64,000 bases of DNA from Weissella uvarum (GCF_016908785.1 NZ_JAFBEO010000001.1:434001-498000), one strand, 5' to 3'; counted from the stretch's first letter, positions 25,984 to 35,432 are shown. Notes: generated from the letters alone by a model not told the origin. Made by a program: numbers and translations.

Positions 25984-26679
25984 ATGACACCAACTGAATT
26001 AACCAACTTAATCCAAAATGAACCCACTGTTTTTATTGTGGGCGCTGGTTTATCAACCGCTTCTGGTATCCGCGATTTTGCCAGCTTACAACAAGAATTT
26101 GATACAACCACACTGTTAAGCACTGAAGGATATTATCAACATTATTGGGACCAACATGATTTTATGGCGACTTATTTAATGCAACAAGATGCTAAACCTA
26201 ACCTAGGCCATCAGTGGTTAGCCAAGCTTAGCCAGCAACCAAATATCCAACTCATTAGTCAAAACATCGATGATTTATTAGAAGCAGCCCACGTTAATTT
26301 AGACCACTTGCTAAAAATTCATGGTTCCCTCAATCGCTTTATTGACCGAAATGGCACTCCCGTGGATATGACACCTGCAGATTATGTTCGGTTAGATCAC
26401 CAAAATCATCATAATTTTGTCCGCCCCGACATTGTCTTTTATGGCGAAAACGTTAAAGAAATGGATCGCGCACTGGCTTTAATGGCCCAAGCAAAATATT
26501 TAGTGGTTATTGGTTCACGCTTAAATGTCGCACCAGTTAACCAATTAGCTACATTTGCAAACCAACTTAAACAAATTATTGTCATCAATGATGAACCGGT
26601 CATGCCACTATTAACTCAAGCAGTCCCTGTTGAACAAATTACAACCAAGATTAATGACTGGTTAGCGCCTGCTAACTAA
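25984..26679 (+). CDS. Sir2-family protein lacking the zinc module
   Basis: 231 residues with the sirtuin Rossmann core: GAGLSTASGIRDF (20-32) for NAD, SQNIDDLLEAAH (92-103), catalytic-type His113 in KIHGSL, VRPDIVFYGENV, and GSRLNVAPVN. Unlike canonical deacylases it contains no cysteine at all, so the CxxC...CxxC zinc site between the H-G motif and RPxxVxFGE is missing. Sirtuins of this kind may be NAD-dependent ADP-ribosyltransferases, deacylases with altered folding, or NAD sensors; activity cannot be decided from sequence. Monocistronic. Confidence 0.8.
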   Translation: MTPTELTNLIQNEPTVFIVGAGLSTASGIRDFASLQQEFDTTTLLSTEGYYQHYWDQHDFMATYLMQQDAKPNLGHQWLAKLSQQPNIQLISQNIDDLLEAAHVNLDHLLKIHGSLNRFIDRNGTPVDMTPADYVRLDHQNHHNFVRPDIVFYGENVKEMDRALALMAQAKYLVVIGSRLNVAPVNQLATFANQLKQIIVINDEPVMPLLTQAVPVEQITTKINDWLAPAN

Positions 26680-26715
26680 AAAAGGTGTCGGGAAAGATTT
26701 CCTGACATCTTTTTT
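26680..26715 (+). terminator. Terminator after the sirtuin gene
   Basis: GGTGTCxGGAAA / TTTCCxGACATC stem with A-run before and six T after; works both ways and also precedes the convergent rlmD end. Confidence 0.85.
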
Positions 26716-26730
26716 GTTTCACGTGAAACG
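26715..26730. promoter_or_regulatory. parS-like palindrome
   Basis: TGTTTCACGTGAAACG: 15 of 16 bases of the ParB-binding consensus; in the gap between convergent genes. Confidence 0.6.
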
Positions 26731-26731
26731 C

Positions 26732-28162
26732 TTAGCGTAAACTGAATTTTACGACACCTTCCCAGCGTGCAGTTTGTGGGAACATATCGATTGATTGAAT
26801 ATACTCAACTTGGTACACCTTGGTAAGGTCCACCAAATCACGCGCTAAAGTAGACGCATTACATGAAATATAGACAAACTTTTCTGGTTTGGTTTCCAAA
26901 ATTGTTTTACGTAAGGGTGCTTCAAGGCCAGTTCGTGGCGGATCAACAACCAACGCATCCGCAATCCAGCCTTCGTCTGCCCAACGCGGAATTAATGTCT
27001 CAGCTTCACCAACATAATAATGCGCATTAGTTATCCCATTATCACGTGCATTCATATTGGCGTCCGCAATCGCTTCTGGAACAGTGTCCATCCCACGTAC
27101 TTCTTCAACTTGATCAGCTAACGAAAGACCAATTGTACCAACACCTGAGTAAGCGTCAATCAGTTTGTCAGCATGGGTCAAGTCTAAGGCTGCAATTGCT
27201 TCTTGATACAGCCGTGCTGTTTGCTTAGGATTTAATTGCAAAAACGCCCGTGGTGATAATTTGAAATGCTTACCATTAATTGTTTCTGTAATATATTCTT
27301 GACCCCAGAGATGTTTAGTTTCATCTCCCCAGACCAATGAAGTCTTACCTTTATTAATATTTTGATCAATTGAAACAACTTCTGGTAATTGTTCCTGAAC
27401 TGCCTCAATGAATTGATGCGCTTTTGGTAATTTGGGTGAATTGGTCACAAGCGTTAATTGAACCTCACCCGTCGACTCAGAAACACGTGCGATTAACGTT
27501 TTCACGATTCCTGAATTTGTTTTTTCGTCATAAATGGGAACTTGCAACGCTTGCAAAATATCACGCACCGTTCGCACAACTTTCAAGGTTTCAGGATTTT
27601 GCGTTGAAATTTTAGGCAAATCAACCAGCTCATGTGATTGACGCTTATACATACCCACCGCTAATTGATCACCTTGTTGCCGAATTGGAAACTGCGCTTT
27701 ATTACGGTAGCCACTTGGTTCATCCATGCCAATCGTTGGTTTCAAATCATAATTTCGATAACCCCGTGGCTGATACTTTTCCAATGCTTGGCGAATCACA
27801 TCTTGTTTAAACACCAATTGTTGATCATAACGTAAATGCCCTAACTCAGCTCCACCAACCGTTTGATCATCTTGAGGTTCAACTCGATTAGGTGATTTTT
27901 GTTTAATTTTATGAATTTGCGCCTCAATAAATTTTGGATTCACCGCCGTCACAACAGCCTCAACGACTTCACCTGGCAAAGCATTGGGAATAAACGTAAT
28001 CTTGCGTTTATAATAGCCAATCCCTTCCCCATTAATCCCTAAACGCTTGATTGTGATTAATAATTTATCACCAACGTTTACTTGCACATCATTTGCTTGC
28101 TTGTCCTTAACTGGTCGTGTTGGTCGCTTATTGGAACCATTTTTTTGTTTATCGTATGCCAT
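26732..28162 (-). CDS. rlmD: 23S rRNA (uracil-C5)-methyltransferase RlmD/RlmCD family
   Basis: 476 residues. N-terminal TRAM domain (about 28-88), then a RumA-type SAM methyltransferase: LIDAYSGVGTIGLSLA (SAM motif), VDPPRTGL, and catalytic Cys in YISCNASTLARDL. It methylates U1939 and/or U747 in 23S rRNA. The stretch that holds four [4Fe-4S] cysteines in E. coli RlmD reads RVEPQDDQTVGGAELGHLRY here, with none, so the iron-sulfur cluster is absent. Lys-rich N-terminal extension. Confidence 0.92.
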   Translation of the reverse strand: MAYDKQKNGSNKRPTRPVKDKQANDVQVNVGDKLLITIKRLGINGEGIGYYKRKITFIPNALPGEVVEAVVTAVNPKFIEAQIHKIKQKSPNRVEPQDDQTVGGAELGHLRYDQQLVFKQDVIRQALEKYQPRGYRNYDLKPTIGMDEPSGYRNKAQFPIRQQGDQLAVGMYKRQSHELVDLPKISTQNPETLKVVRTVRDILQALQVPIYDEKTNSGIVKTLIARVSESTGEVQLTLVTNSPKLPKAHQFIEAVQEQLPEVVSIDQNINKGKTSLVWGDETKHLWGQEYITETINGKHFKLSPRAFLQLNPKQTARLYQEAIAALDLTHADKLIDAYSGVGTIGLSLADQVEEVRGMDTVPEAIADANMNARDNGITNAHYYVGEAETLIPRWADEGWIADALVVDPPRTGLEAPLRKTILETKPEKFVYISCNASTLARDLVDLTKVYQVEYIQSIDMFPQTARWEGVVKFSLR

Positions 28163-28299
28163 TCGTTCTACAAAAGTCTCTTTCTATCTATTAATAGCCC
28201 CATTTTAACATAGCTAATACTTTAAAACCGGACTAAAAAAAGTTATGATGAGATGGTAAATTAATCCTTACGTGCGATTAGCCATAACAAGGGGAAGCA

Positions 28300-29043
28300 A
28301 TGTCAAAATTCTTTAAAAATTTATTTAAATGCCTACTACTATTATTCATCGTTGCAATCGTTGGAGCCGGTATCTATGTTTGGACCGTGATCGACGATGC
28401 ACCAACAGTGACAACAGCACAATTAAAAGCTAAGCCCAATCCTGAAGGTCAGCGTACCTATATTAAAGCAAAGGCCATACCACAGCGCTACCGTGATGCC
28501 GTGGTATCTACTGAAGATGCAACCTTTGAGACCAATAATGGTATCAATACCGATGGCTTACGCGCCCTAATTGAAAGTAATATTAAAGCACTATTTGGTA
28601 ATGGTGTTGGCCGTGGTGGTTCATCAATCACCCAACAATTAGTAAAATTAACGGCCTTTCAAAATAACGCCGAGCCAACCCCTAAGCGTAAAATTCAAGA
28701 ACTCTATTTAGCCCTTAAAATCAATCGCGCCTATTCAAAGGACCAAATTTTTGAATTTTATGTTAATAAAATTTTCGAAGGTTACAACCGTTATGGGGCC
28801 GAAACGATTGCCAAATTCTATTATCATAAGTCATTAAATCAACTTAGCCTTGATCAACAAGCCACAATAGCGGGTCTCGGCCAAAGTCCAACAACTTTTA
28901 ACTTGTACACCAATCAAGATACTGTTAAAAAGCGTCGGAATATTGTATTAGCGGCGATGGCCAACAATAATAAAATTTCAAAAAAGCAATACAACCAAGC
29001 GGTTAACACGCCCATCACCCATGGCTTAGCTAAAAATCAATAA
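28300..29043 (+). CDS. mgt: Monofunctional peptidoglycan glycosyltransferase (GT51)
   Basis: 247-residue membrane-anchored transglycosylase polymerising lipid II. One N-terminal membrane anchor (about 8-31), then the GT51 domain: [13 protein letters not shown] with catalytic Glu71/Glu72-Asp region, [13 protein letters not shown] (Gln112, Gln113), and [20 protein letters not shown]. No transpeptidase domain, so it is of the Mgt/SgtB kind rather than a class A PBP. Ribosome binding site GGGGAAG. Confidence 0.9.
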   Translation: MSKFFKNLFKCLLLLFIVAIVGAGIYVWTVIDDAPTVTTAQLKAKPNPEGQRTYIKAKAIPQRYRDAVVSTEDATFETNNGINTDGLRALIESNIKALFGNGVGRGGSSITQQLVKLTAFQNNAEPTPKRKIQELYLALKINRAYSKDQIFEFYVNKIFEGYNRYGAETIAKFYYHKSLNQLSLDQQATIAGLGQSPTTFNLYTNQDTVKKRRNIVLAAMANNNKISKKQYNQAVNTPITHGLAKNQ

Positions 29044-29045
29044 TT

Positions 29046-29077
29046 AAAAGGCCAAAGGATTCCTGCGGTCTTTTTTT
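29046..29077 (+). terminator. Weak terminator after mgt
   Basis: GGCCxxAGG / CCTxxGGTC hairpin with an internal loop, then seven T. Confidence 0.6.
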
Positions 29078-29109
29078 GGTAAAGAGACCGAACAATCATA
29101 AAATCACGT

Positions 29110-29137
29110 TTGCTTATTGGCGTGATTCCCGTATAAT
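29110..29137 (+). promoter_or_regulatory. Promoter of guaA
   Basis: TTGCTT, 16-base spacer, TATAAT; 28 bases before the guaA ATG, leaving no room for a purine riboswitch. Confidence 0.7.
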
Positions 29138-29165
29138 GGAAACAATTATTAAAAAGGAGGCCACC

Positions 29166-30719
29166 ATGGCGAACGAGCGACAACACGACACCATTTTGGT
29201 ATTGGATTTTGGTTCACAATACAACCAACTGATTGCACGACGTATTCGTGAATTAGGCGTTTATTCTGAACTAAAGCCCCATACCCTCACAGCAGAGCAA
29301 ATCAAAGAGATTAATCCGCAAGGAATTATTTTTTCTGGTGGACCTAATTCAGTTTATGCTGAAGATGCCTTCACGATTGACCCTGAAATTTTCAACCTAG
29401 GGCTTCCAATTCTTGGCGTTTGTTACGGGATGCAATTAATGGCTCACATGTTGCCAGGCGGTAAAGTTGTTGCTGCTGACAACACAGCCGAATATGGTGA
29501 AACAACCATTAAAATTACTGACCCAGATACGTTGCTATTTGCGGATACGCCAGCAGAACAGACCGTTTTGATGTCACACGGTGACAAAATCGAAGCAATT
29601 CCTGATGGCTTTGAGGTCGTTGCAACATCTGATCAAACACCATTTGCAGCGATGGAAGACCGTGAACATAACTTCTTTGGCGTTCAATTCCACCCGGAAG
29701 TCCGTCAAACACAAGAAGGTATGCACATTCTTGAAAACTTTATCGATAAGGCCGTCCACGCCAACCGCGACTGGTCAATGGATGACTTTATTACCGAACA
29801 AGTCGAAGCAATTCGTGAAAAGGTTGGCGATAAGAAAGTTTTGCTAGGCCTTTCTGGTGGTGTTGATTCATCTGTTGTTGGCGTGCTTTTACACCGCGCC
29901 ATTGGTGATCAACTTGTCTCAATTTTCGTTGACCACGGTTTGCTACGTAAGAATGAAGCAAACGAAGTCATGGATGCTTTGGGTGGTAAATTCGGTCTTA
30001 ATATTATCAAAGTGGATGCCCAAGATCGCTTCCTTAATAAATTAGCCGGTGTTACCGATCCAGAAGAAAAGCGTAAAATCATTGGAAATGAATTTATTCA
30101 AGTCTTCGATGAAGAAGCTACCAAATTGCATGGCATTGATTTCTTAGCTCAAGGTACCCTTTATACCGACGTTATCGAATCAGGAACTGATACCGCGCAG
30201 ACCATTAAGTCACACCACAACGTCGGTGGTTTGCCAGAAGACATGCAATTCCAACTTATCGAACCTTTGAACACACTTTTCAAAGATGAAGTTCGTGAGT
30301 TAGGTGAAAAGCTTGGTATTCCGCATGACTTAGTTTGGCGTCAACCATTCCCTGGTCCTGGACTAGGAATTCGTGTCCTTGGTGACGTTACTGAAGACAA
30401 GCTCAAGATTGTCCGCGATTCAGATGTCATCTTACGTGAAGAAATCGCTAAGCATGGTCTTGATGATGAAATTTGGCAATACTTCACGGTGCTAACTGGC
30501 GTTCGTTCAGTTGGTGTGATGGGTGATATTCGTACCTACGATTACACCATTGCGATCCGTGCCATCACTTCTGTTGATGGTATGACAGCTGAATTTGCTC
30601 GCATCCCTTGGGATGTCCTAAACGAAATTTCACGTCGTATCGTCAATGAAGTCGACCACGTTAACCGCGTAGTCTACGATATTACAGCTAAGCCACCAGC
30701 AACTGTTGAGTGGGAATAA
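29166..30719 (+). CDS. guaA: GMP synthase (glutamine-hydrolysing)
   Basis: Amidates XMP to GMP with glutamine and ATP, the last step of guanine nucleotide synthesis. 517 residues: class I glutamine amidotransferase (catalytic Cys86 in GVCYGMQLM, His/Glu in FHPEV), ATP-pyrophosphatase P-loop [11 protein letters not shown], and the dimerisation domain ending KPPATVEWE. Start chosen at 29166 after AAGGAGG; the longer ORF from 29076 would include the promoter. Monocistronic with a strong terminator. Confidence 0.97.
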   Translation: MANERQHDTILVLDFGSQYNQLIARRIRELGVYSELKPHTLTAEQIKEINPQGIIFSGGPNSVYAEDAFTIDPEIFNLGLPILGVCYGMQLMAHMLPGGKVVAADNTAEYGETTIKITDPDTLLFADTPAEQTVLMSHGDKIEAIPDGFEVVATSDQTPFAAMEDREHNFFGVQFHPEVRQTQEGMHILENFIDKAVHANRDWSMDDFITEQVEAIREKVGDKKVLLGLSGGVDSSVVGVLLHRAIGDQLVSIFVDHGLLRKNEANEVMDALGGKFGLNIIKVDAQDRFLNKLAGVTDPEEKRKIIGNEFIQVFDEEATKLHGIDFLAQGTLYTDVIESGTDTAQTIKSHHNVGGLPEDMQFQLIEPLNTLFKDEVRELGEKLGIPHDLVWRQPFPGPGLGIRVLGDVTEDKLKIVRDSDVILREEIAKHGLDDEIWQYFTVLTGVRSVGVMGDIRTYDYTIAIRAITSVDGMTAEFARIPWDVLNEISRRIVNEVDHVNRVVYDITAKPPATVEWE

Positions 30720-30724
30720 AAATA

Positions 30725-30758
30725 AAACAGCTAACCAGAAATGGTTAGCTGTTTTTTT
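30725..30758 (+). terminator. Terminator of guaA
   Basis: ACAGCTAACCA / TGGTTAGCTGT perfect stem with a GAAA loop, then seven T. Confidence 0.92.
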
Positions 30759-30773
30759 GTTTCACGTGAAACG
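30758..30773. promoter_or_regulatory. parS-like palindrome
   Basis: TGTTTCACGTGAAACG, identical to the 26715 site; directly after the guaA terminator. Confidence 0.6.
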
Positions 30774-31006
30774 TTATTTATTAAATTTCAAAAATTAAAA
30801 TGAACTAAATAATTATTTGCGTAACCTATTTATACCTTTACATTAATTAAATATCAGGTTCCTGAGTTAGTTTTTGTATTCAAACTTTTCATTACTCAAA
30901 TGTACGACTTAAATCCATCAAATAAAACTAAATTCACTACTTTTTATAAAAAAGAATCATAACTATTAAAAATGACTCATTGTAACCAACGTATCACTTT
31001 TATATT
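30774..31006. other. Non-coding AT-rich spacer downstream of the pediocin-like gene
   Basis: This is where a class IIa immunity gene would normally follow (minus strand). I read it on both strands and see no ORF with a ribosome binding site. Confidence 0.6.
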
Positions 31007-31234
31007 TTAATGACGAGCAAATCCAAATCCGTGTCCAGCACTCTCTCCCCATGCATGAGCTGAAACATGCCCTACTCCATGCCAAGCTTGTGCCCAATTA
31101 ATCCATGTTTTTTTACCACGAGTATATACCCCATTACCATAGTAATGTGTCTTTGCACGCTTCTTTTTTCCTCCCTTAACAGATGCTAACTCATTAACGT
31201 TCATTGTAGAAAAACCATCTAATTGTTTAAACAT
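31007..31234 (-). CDS. Cysteine-free pediocin-like (class IIa-related) bacteriocin precursor
   Basis: 75 residues. Leader of 22 residues, MFKQLDGFSTMNVNELASVK plus Gly-Gly, of the classic double-glycine type. Mature part of 53 residues: KKKRAKT, then HYYGNGVYTRGKKTWINWAQ (residues 30-49), then a Gly/His/Trp-rich tail ending GFGFARH. The YGNGV box and the following W-x-N-W are those of class IIa bacteriocins, but both invariant Cys of YGNGVxCxxxxC are Thr (Thr38, Thr43; codons ACT and ACA). The peptide has no Cys at all and six His. Export and cleavage should be by the C39 ABC transporter at 31697. Ribosome binding site AAAGGTGG. No classical immunity gene is beside it. Confidence 0.88.
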   Translation of the reverse strand: MFKQLDGFSTMNVNELASVKGGKKKRAKTHYYGNGVYTRGKKTWINWAQAWHGVGHVSAHAWGESAGHGFGFARH

Positions 31235-31344
31235 AGTCTACCACCTTTCAAGACAACTAATATATTTCTGAATACACTCTTAATTATAAATAATGGTCTG
31301 TCCCAAATTCAAACATATTGGGTATACGCAATGTACAATTTACT

Positions 31345-31566
31345 TTACAATTCATCATCTAGTAAGAAATGTAAATCTACACCTAAAGCGACTTCTATAT
31401 CAATTAAAATTTCAATATCAGGTTTCCTGGTCCCATTTTCATAATGAGATAGGGTATTTACTGAAACGTTTATTTCATTTGCCAACTCCTTTTCTGTTAA
31501 GTCTCTCAACAATCTCACTCTCTTTATTTTCTCCCCTAATTTTGGACAATGACTATTTTTATACAT
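31345..31566 (-). CDS. XRE-family helix-turn-helix regulator
   Basis: 73-residue DNA-binding protein. Helix-turn-helix: LTEKELANEINVSVNTLSHY, then ENGTRKPD. Start chosen at 31566 after AGGAGAG rather than the upstream ATG at 31617. It lies between the bacteriocin gene and the divergent transporter, so it is the probable local regulator; the 130-base gap to the transporter is its likely operator region. No peptide-binding TPR domain, so it is not an Rgg/ComR-type pheromone receptor. Confidence 0.82.
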   Translation of the reverse strand: MYKNSHCPKLGEKIKRVRLLRDLTEKELANEINVSVNTLSHYENGTRKPDIEILIDIEVALGVDLHFLLDDEL

Positions 31567-31696
31567 AATCTCTCTCCTATATTTAAAAGTTAAAAATAAC
31601 ATATATCTTTCTTTCAATAACTATAAATATAACCTATAGTATACGTAGAACTTATAAACACATTCGTAAATTACAATCTAAATTTTAGGTGATTAT
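31567..31696. promoter_or_regulatory. Divergent control region, XRE regulator / bacteriocin transporter
   Basis: Very AT-rich with near-palindromic stretches (ACCTATAGTATACGTAG around 31634-31650). Probable promoters for both directions, but no element is clear enough to mark exactly. Confidence 0.4.
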
Positions 31697-33865
31697 ATGC
31701 AGTTTAAATATATTAGTCAAGTCGATGAAAGAGATTGTGGCGCTGCTTGCCTCGCAATGATAACTAAATCGTACAATCATAATGTCTCCATATCAACAAT
31801 TAGAGATTTAGAAAAAACTGATCTAAATGGCTCCACGGCCCTAGGAATTAAAAAGGCAGCTGAATCACTTGGATTTGAAACAAAAGCCATCAAGGCGGAT
31901 ATGTCTTTATTTGATGACTACAAAGAGATCCCTTATCCCTTTATTGCTCATGTTGAAAAAATGGATGATGGTGAATTAATTGAACACTACTATGTAGTTT
32001 ATAAAGCAACCAAACTTTATATTTATATTGCTGATCCTGATCCAGATGTCAAAAAGAGAAAAATGTCTTACAAACAATTTTCTAAAGAGTGGACAGGTGT
32101 TGCTCTATTCTTCGCCCCAAGTCCAGAATTTAAACCAAATACTGATAAACAAGCTGGTTTTAAATCATTCTTTCCCATCATTTTTAAACAAAAAGGCTTA
32201 GTCACTAATATTGTTGTAGCTTCATTAATCGTAACTTTAATTAGCATTGCCGGATCGTACTTCTTACAAATTTTGATTGATGATTACATTCCAAATGGTA
32301 TGTTCACTACATTAAGTATCATGGCAGTGGGACTGATTACTGCTTATGTATTTCAACAAATCATGAGTTATGTACAACAATACTTGTTGATTGTATTAGG
32401 CCAACGTTTATCCATCGATTTGATTTTGTCTTATGTTAAGCATCTATTTGAATTACCTATGAATTTCTTCTATACACGGCGTGTTGGAGAAATTACTTCT
32501 CGGTTCAATGACGCTAATACGATTATTGAGGCTGTAGCCAGTTCTATTCTGTCTATGCTTCTCGATGTTGGTATCGTGCTAATTATGGCAGTAGTTCTCT
32601 TCGCCTATAATGCTGATATGTTCCTTATCTCGGTCCTTGCGATCCCAATCTATGCTATTGTGATGTATCTATTTGCTAAGCCATTCCATCAATATAATAT
32701 GGATGAGATGAAGTCAGGTGCTAGCCTAGAATCTTCAATTATAGAAAGTCTTAATGGCATGGAAACTATTAAAGCTTTAGGTGCTGAAGAGAATAGTTAT
32801 GATAAGGTTGATAAAGATTATGTACACTTCTTAAAGCGATCATTTAAGACAGCTCGACTAACTTCTATTCAAGAGGCAATTAAAGATGGCCTCAAGTTAA
32901 TCTTTGAAGTTCTTGTCCTTTGGTACGGTGCTAATTTAGTCATGCAAAACAAATTAAGTGTTGGTCAGCTCATGGCTTTTAATGCTTTACTCGGCTATTT
33001 TACAGATCCACTACAATCAATTATTGATTTACAAAGCAAGATCCAATCAGCAATTGTTGCCGCGCATCGTTTAAATGAAGTATTTGAAGTACCATCTGAG
33101 TTTAAAAACGATGGACAAACAACACTACCTATTAAAGTTGATACTGATATTACTATAGCTTTTACTGACGTTTCCTTTGAATATCAATACAACAAACCTG
33201 TTTTAGATGGTCTCTCTTTAACTATTACTAATCATGAAAAGTTAGCATTAGTTGGTGTTAGTGGTTCTGGTAAATCCACCCTGGCTAAACTATTAGTACG
33301 TTTTTATGACTTAGCTAATGATAACGGTAAAATAACTTTAAATAATACCAATATCCAAAATATTGATAAACAAAAGCTACGAGAAATTATTACCTATGTA
33401 CCCCAAGAGCCCCATATTTTTACTGGAAAAGTCATTGATAACCTATTGCTAGGCGCTAAGTCTGGAACTACCTTTGATGACGTCCTAAAGGCAACTGAAA
33501 TTGCTGAAATTAGAACAGACATTGAAAAACTCTCTCAAGGATTTGAGACAGAAATTTCCGAATCGGGCAGCCTATCTGGTGGTCAACGCCAACGTATTTC
33601 GTTAGCTCGAGCACTATTAACAGATTCTCCAATTTTAATTTTAGATGAATCTACCAGTAACTTGGATCTACTCACAGAAAAAAATGTCGTAGATAATCTA
33701 ATGGAACTCTCTGACAAAACTATTGTCTTTGTCGCCCACCGTTTAACAATTGCTGAACGTGTTCCACGTCTAGTCATGCTTGAAAATGGTAAAATCGTTG
33801 CTGATGGCGCTCATGACCAATTACTTGGAAACAACGCTGCCTACACTAACCTAGTTCAGAAATAG
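31697..33865 (+). CDS. Bacteriocin-processing ABC transporter with C39 peptidase
   Basis: 722 residues, LcnC/PedD/MesD type: exports class II bacteriocins and cuts the leader after Gly-Gly. N-terminal C39 peptidase with Cys14 in DERDCGAACLAMI and His in EHYYVVYKA, and Asp in ADPDP. Six membrane segments (about 160-450), then the ATPase: Walker A GVSGSGKST, signature LSGGQRQR, Walker B ILILDESTSNLD, H-loop AHRL. Ribosome binding site AGGTGA. Followed 14 bases later by its accessory protein. The only double-glycine precursor in view is the cysteine-free pediocin-like peptide. Confidence 0.94.
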   Translation: MQFKYISQVDERDCGAACLAMITKSYNHNVSISTIRDLEKTDLNGSTALGIKKAAESLGFETKAIKADMSLFDDYKEIPYPFIAHVEKMDDGELIEHYYVVYKATKLYIYIADPDPDVKKRKMSYKQFSKEWTGVALFFAPSPEFKPNTDKQAGFKSFFPIIFKQKGLVTNIVVASLIVTLISIAGSYFLQILIDDYIPNGMFTTLSIMAVGLITAYVFQQIMSYVQQYLLIVLGQRLSIDLILSYVKHLFELPMNFFYTRRVGEITSRFNDANTIIEAVASSILSMLLDVGIVLIMAVVLFAYNADMFLISVLAIPIYAIVMYLFAKPFHQYNMDEMKSGASLESSIIESLNGMETIKALGAEENSYDKVDKDYVHFLKRSFKTARLTSIQEAIKDGLKLIFEVLVLWYGANLVMQNKLSVGQLMAFNALLGYFTDPLQSIIDLQSKIQSAIVAAHRLNEVFEVPSEFKNDGQTTLPIKVDTDITIAFTDVSFEYQYNKPVLDGLSLTITNHEKLALVGVSGSGKSTLAKLLVRFYDLANDNGKITLNNTNIQNIDKQKLREIITYVPQEPHIFTGKVIDNLLLGAKSGTTFDDVLKATEIAEIRTDIEKLSQGFETEISESGSLSGGQRQRISLARALLTDSPILILDESTSNLDLLTEKNVVDNLMELSDKTIVFVAHRLTIAERVPRLVMLENGKIVADGAHDQLLGNNAAYTNLVQK

Positions 33866-33879
33866 GATTGAGGTAATTT

Positions 33880-34986
33880 ATGTTAGATAATAATCAATTT
33901 GAAAGTTCTGAATTTTATAATCGTCGCTACGGAACCTTTACGACTAAATTAATCTGGCCCATTGTTGTTGGACTGATTCTCTTGGTACTTTTTATGTGCT
34001 TTACTAAAAAAGAGATTGTAGTCAAATCCGTGGGCTCAATTGAGCCAGCTAAAACACTAGCCGTAATTCAATCACCTAGTAACAACCCCATTACTAAGAA
34101 TAATCTCAAAGAGGGTAAACAAGTTCAAAAAGGGGACGTCCTTGTTGAATTCGATAATCGTGATACTAAGAATGACGAAACAGTAAACAATGCTAAAATC
34201 AATAAAACTGACGCTAAATTAGCTAGTCTCAATACGTTCAAACAAAGTGTCCAAACAAATCAAGATTTGTTTAACGGTAATGATGATTATGGCTACGCTG
34301 ATCAGTTTCATGATTATCAAGCTCAATTGGCTGATTTACAGAACTCATCAGCTCAAAATAATGCCGATATTTCATCTAGCGATAATAACACACGTACAAA
34401 AAATAATAATCTATACCGTGCCAATCAATCTCTTAACAATAAAGAAAATTCTCTTAAAGCAAAAACACTTGCAGATATTAATAATGAAATCAGCAATTTA
34501 CAAGATAATAAAGTTGAATTAACTGGACAATCAAAAAACATTGATACAGACATGTTAAACCAAGAACTTTTGTCTCCAACCACTGGTACTCTACATGTGC
34601 CAAATAATAAAACTGAAACAAAGTATTTACAAAGTGGTTCTGAAATTGCTGAAATCTACCCAAATCTTAATTCTCATACAAAACTAACAGCAACATTTTA
34701 TATTCCGACTAATAAAATGAACGGTATTAAAACCGGACAAAAAATCAGATTTAAAGCTAATCAAGATGGTCCAAAACCTCTCCTAATAACAGGTAAAATT
34801 ATAAAAATAGATAGTGCGGAAACAAATACCAAAGATGGATCCGCCTATCAAGTTACAGCAACCCTAAACCCTAAAAAGACCGATTATAAACAAATTCACT
34901 ATGGTCTAAGCGGTAATCTCTCAGTAATTACTGGTAAAAAAACATGGTTTAACTATGTAAAAGACCTAATATTCCAATCAGCATAA
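33880..34986 (+). CDS. Bacteriocin export accessory protein (HlyD/MesE-like)
   Basis: 368 residues with one N-terminal membrane segment (about 27-46) and an extracytoplasmic adaptor: a biotinyl-lipoyl-like start (VGSIEPAKTLAVIQSP ... KKGDVLVEFDN), a coiled-coil region rich in Asn/Lys (about 110-215), and a beta-barrel return (LLSPTTGTLHVPN ... GQKIRFKAN). It works with the C39 ABC transporter to carry the peptide out. Coupled to the transporter gene by a 14-base gap. Shorter than the usual 450-470 residues of MesE/LcnD. Confidence 0.88.
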   Translation: MLDNNQFESSEFYNRRYGTFTTKLIWPIVVGLILLVLFMCFTKKEIVVKSVGSIEPAKTLAVIQSPSNNPITKNNLKEGKQVQKGDVLVEFDNRDTKNDETVNNAKINKTDAKLASLNTFKQSVQTNQDLFNGNDDYGYADQFHDYQAQLADLQNSSAQNNADISSSDNNTRTKNNNLYRANQSLNNKENSLKAKTLADINNEISNLQDNKVELTGQSKNIDTDMLNQELLSPTTGTLHVPNNKTETKYLQSGSEIAEIYPNLNSHTKLTATFYIPTNKMNGIKTGQKIRFKANQDGPKPLLITGKIIKIDSAETNTKDGSAYQVTATLNPKKTDYKQIHYGLSGNLSVITGKKTWFNYVKDLIFQSA

Positions 34987-35065
34987 ATAATAAAACGAAA
35001 TTGTTTTCTGTACTCACCTCTTTCGTAGTACTTAATAGGCTAAATAATAAAATTAGACGGCTTAA

Positions 35066-35097
35066 TACAGCACTTCTTCTTCCAATAAAGTGCTGTA
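35066..35097 (+). terminator. Terminator of the bacteriocin export operon
   Basis: TACAGCACTT / AAGTGCTGTA stem 80 bases after the accessory gene; only a weak T-run follows (TATACATTTT). Confidence 0.55.
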
Positions 35098-35243
35098 TAT
35101 ACATTTTGTAAATGTACAAAAAAGCATGAAGAACTACTATATTTAAATATAGCTATCGTGAAAAATGATTGTTTGCTGAAAAGAGCTACTATTATTCGCT
35201 GTTTCTTAATTGGGGTACATCAACTTACAGAGGTCTAGTAAAT

Positions 35244-35423
35244 ATGAAATCAGAGCAAAGAGACATATTAGTATTATGCGGAATATACATTCCATGTTTG
35301 TTAATCGGATCAATAACCCATCAAACTGAGTTACTCCATGTAATTAATGTCATTTTCCTTATTCTAGTGATTATACTTTCATGTCGAATAATTTTTAATC
35401 TTTATAAAGAACACTCTAAATAG
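35244..35423 (+). CDS. Small two-helix membrane protein, candidate immunity protein
   Basis: 59 residues beginning MKSEQRDILVL, two membrane helices (about 7-25 and 30-52) and a basic tail (NLYKEHSK). Start chosen at 35244 after AGAGGT; the longer ORF from 35169 has no ribosome binding site. Small membrane proteins next to class II bacteriocin export genes often give self-immunity; that is inferred from place only, since it is not of the soluble four-helix class IIa immunity family. Ends before a perfect bidirectional terminator. Confidence 0.6.
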   Translation: MKSEQRDILVLCGIYIPCLLIGSITHQTELLHVINVIFLILVIILSCRIIFNLYKEHSK

Positions 35424-35432
35424 ATATGATTT

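Noticed and set aside
29076-29165. N-terminal extension of guaA
   Set aside because: Overlaps the TTGCTT/TATAAT promoter; the AAGGAGG-preceded ATG at 29166 gives the family length.
31345-31566. Peptide-pheromone receptor (Rgg/ComR) for the Trp-rich peptides
   Set aside because: The XRE protein is only 73 residues and has no TPR peptide-binding domain.
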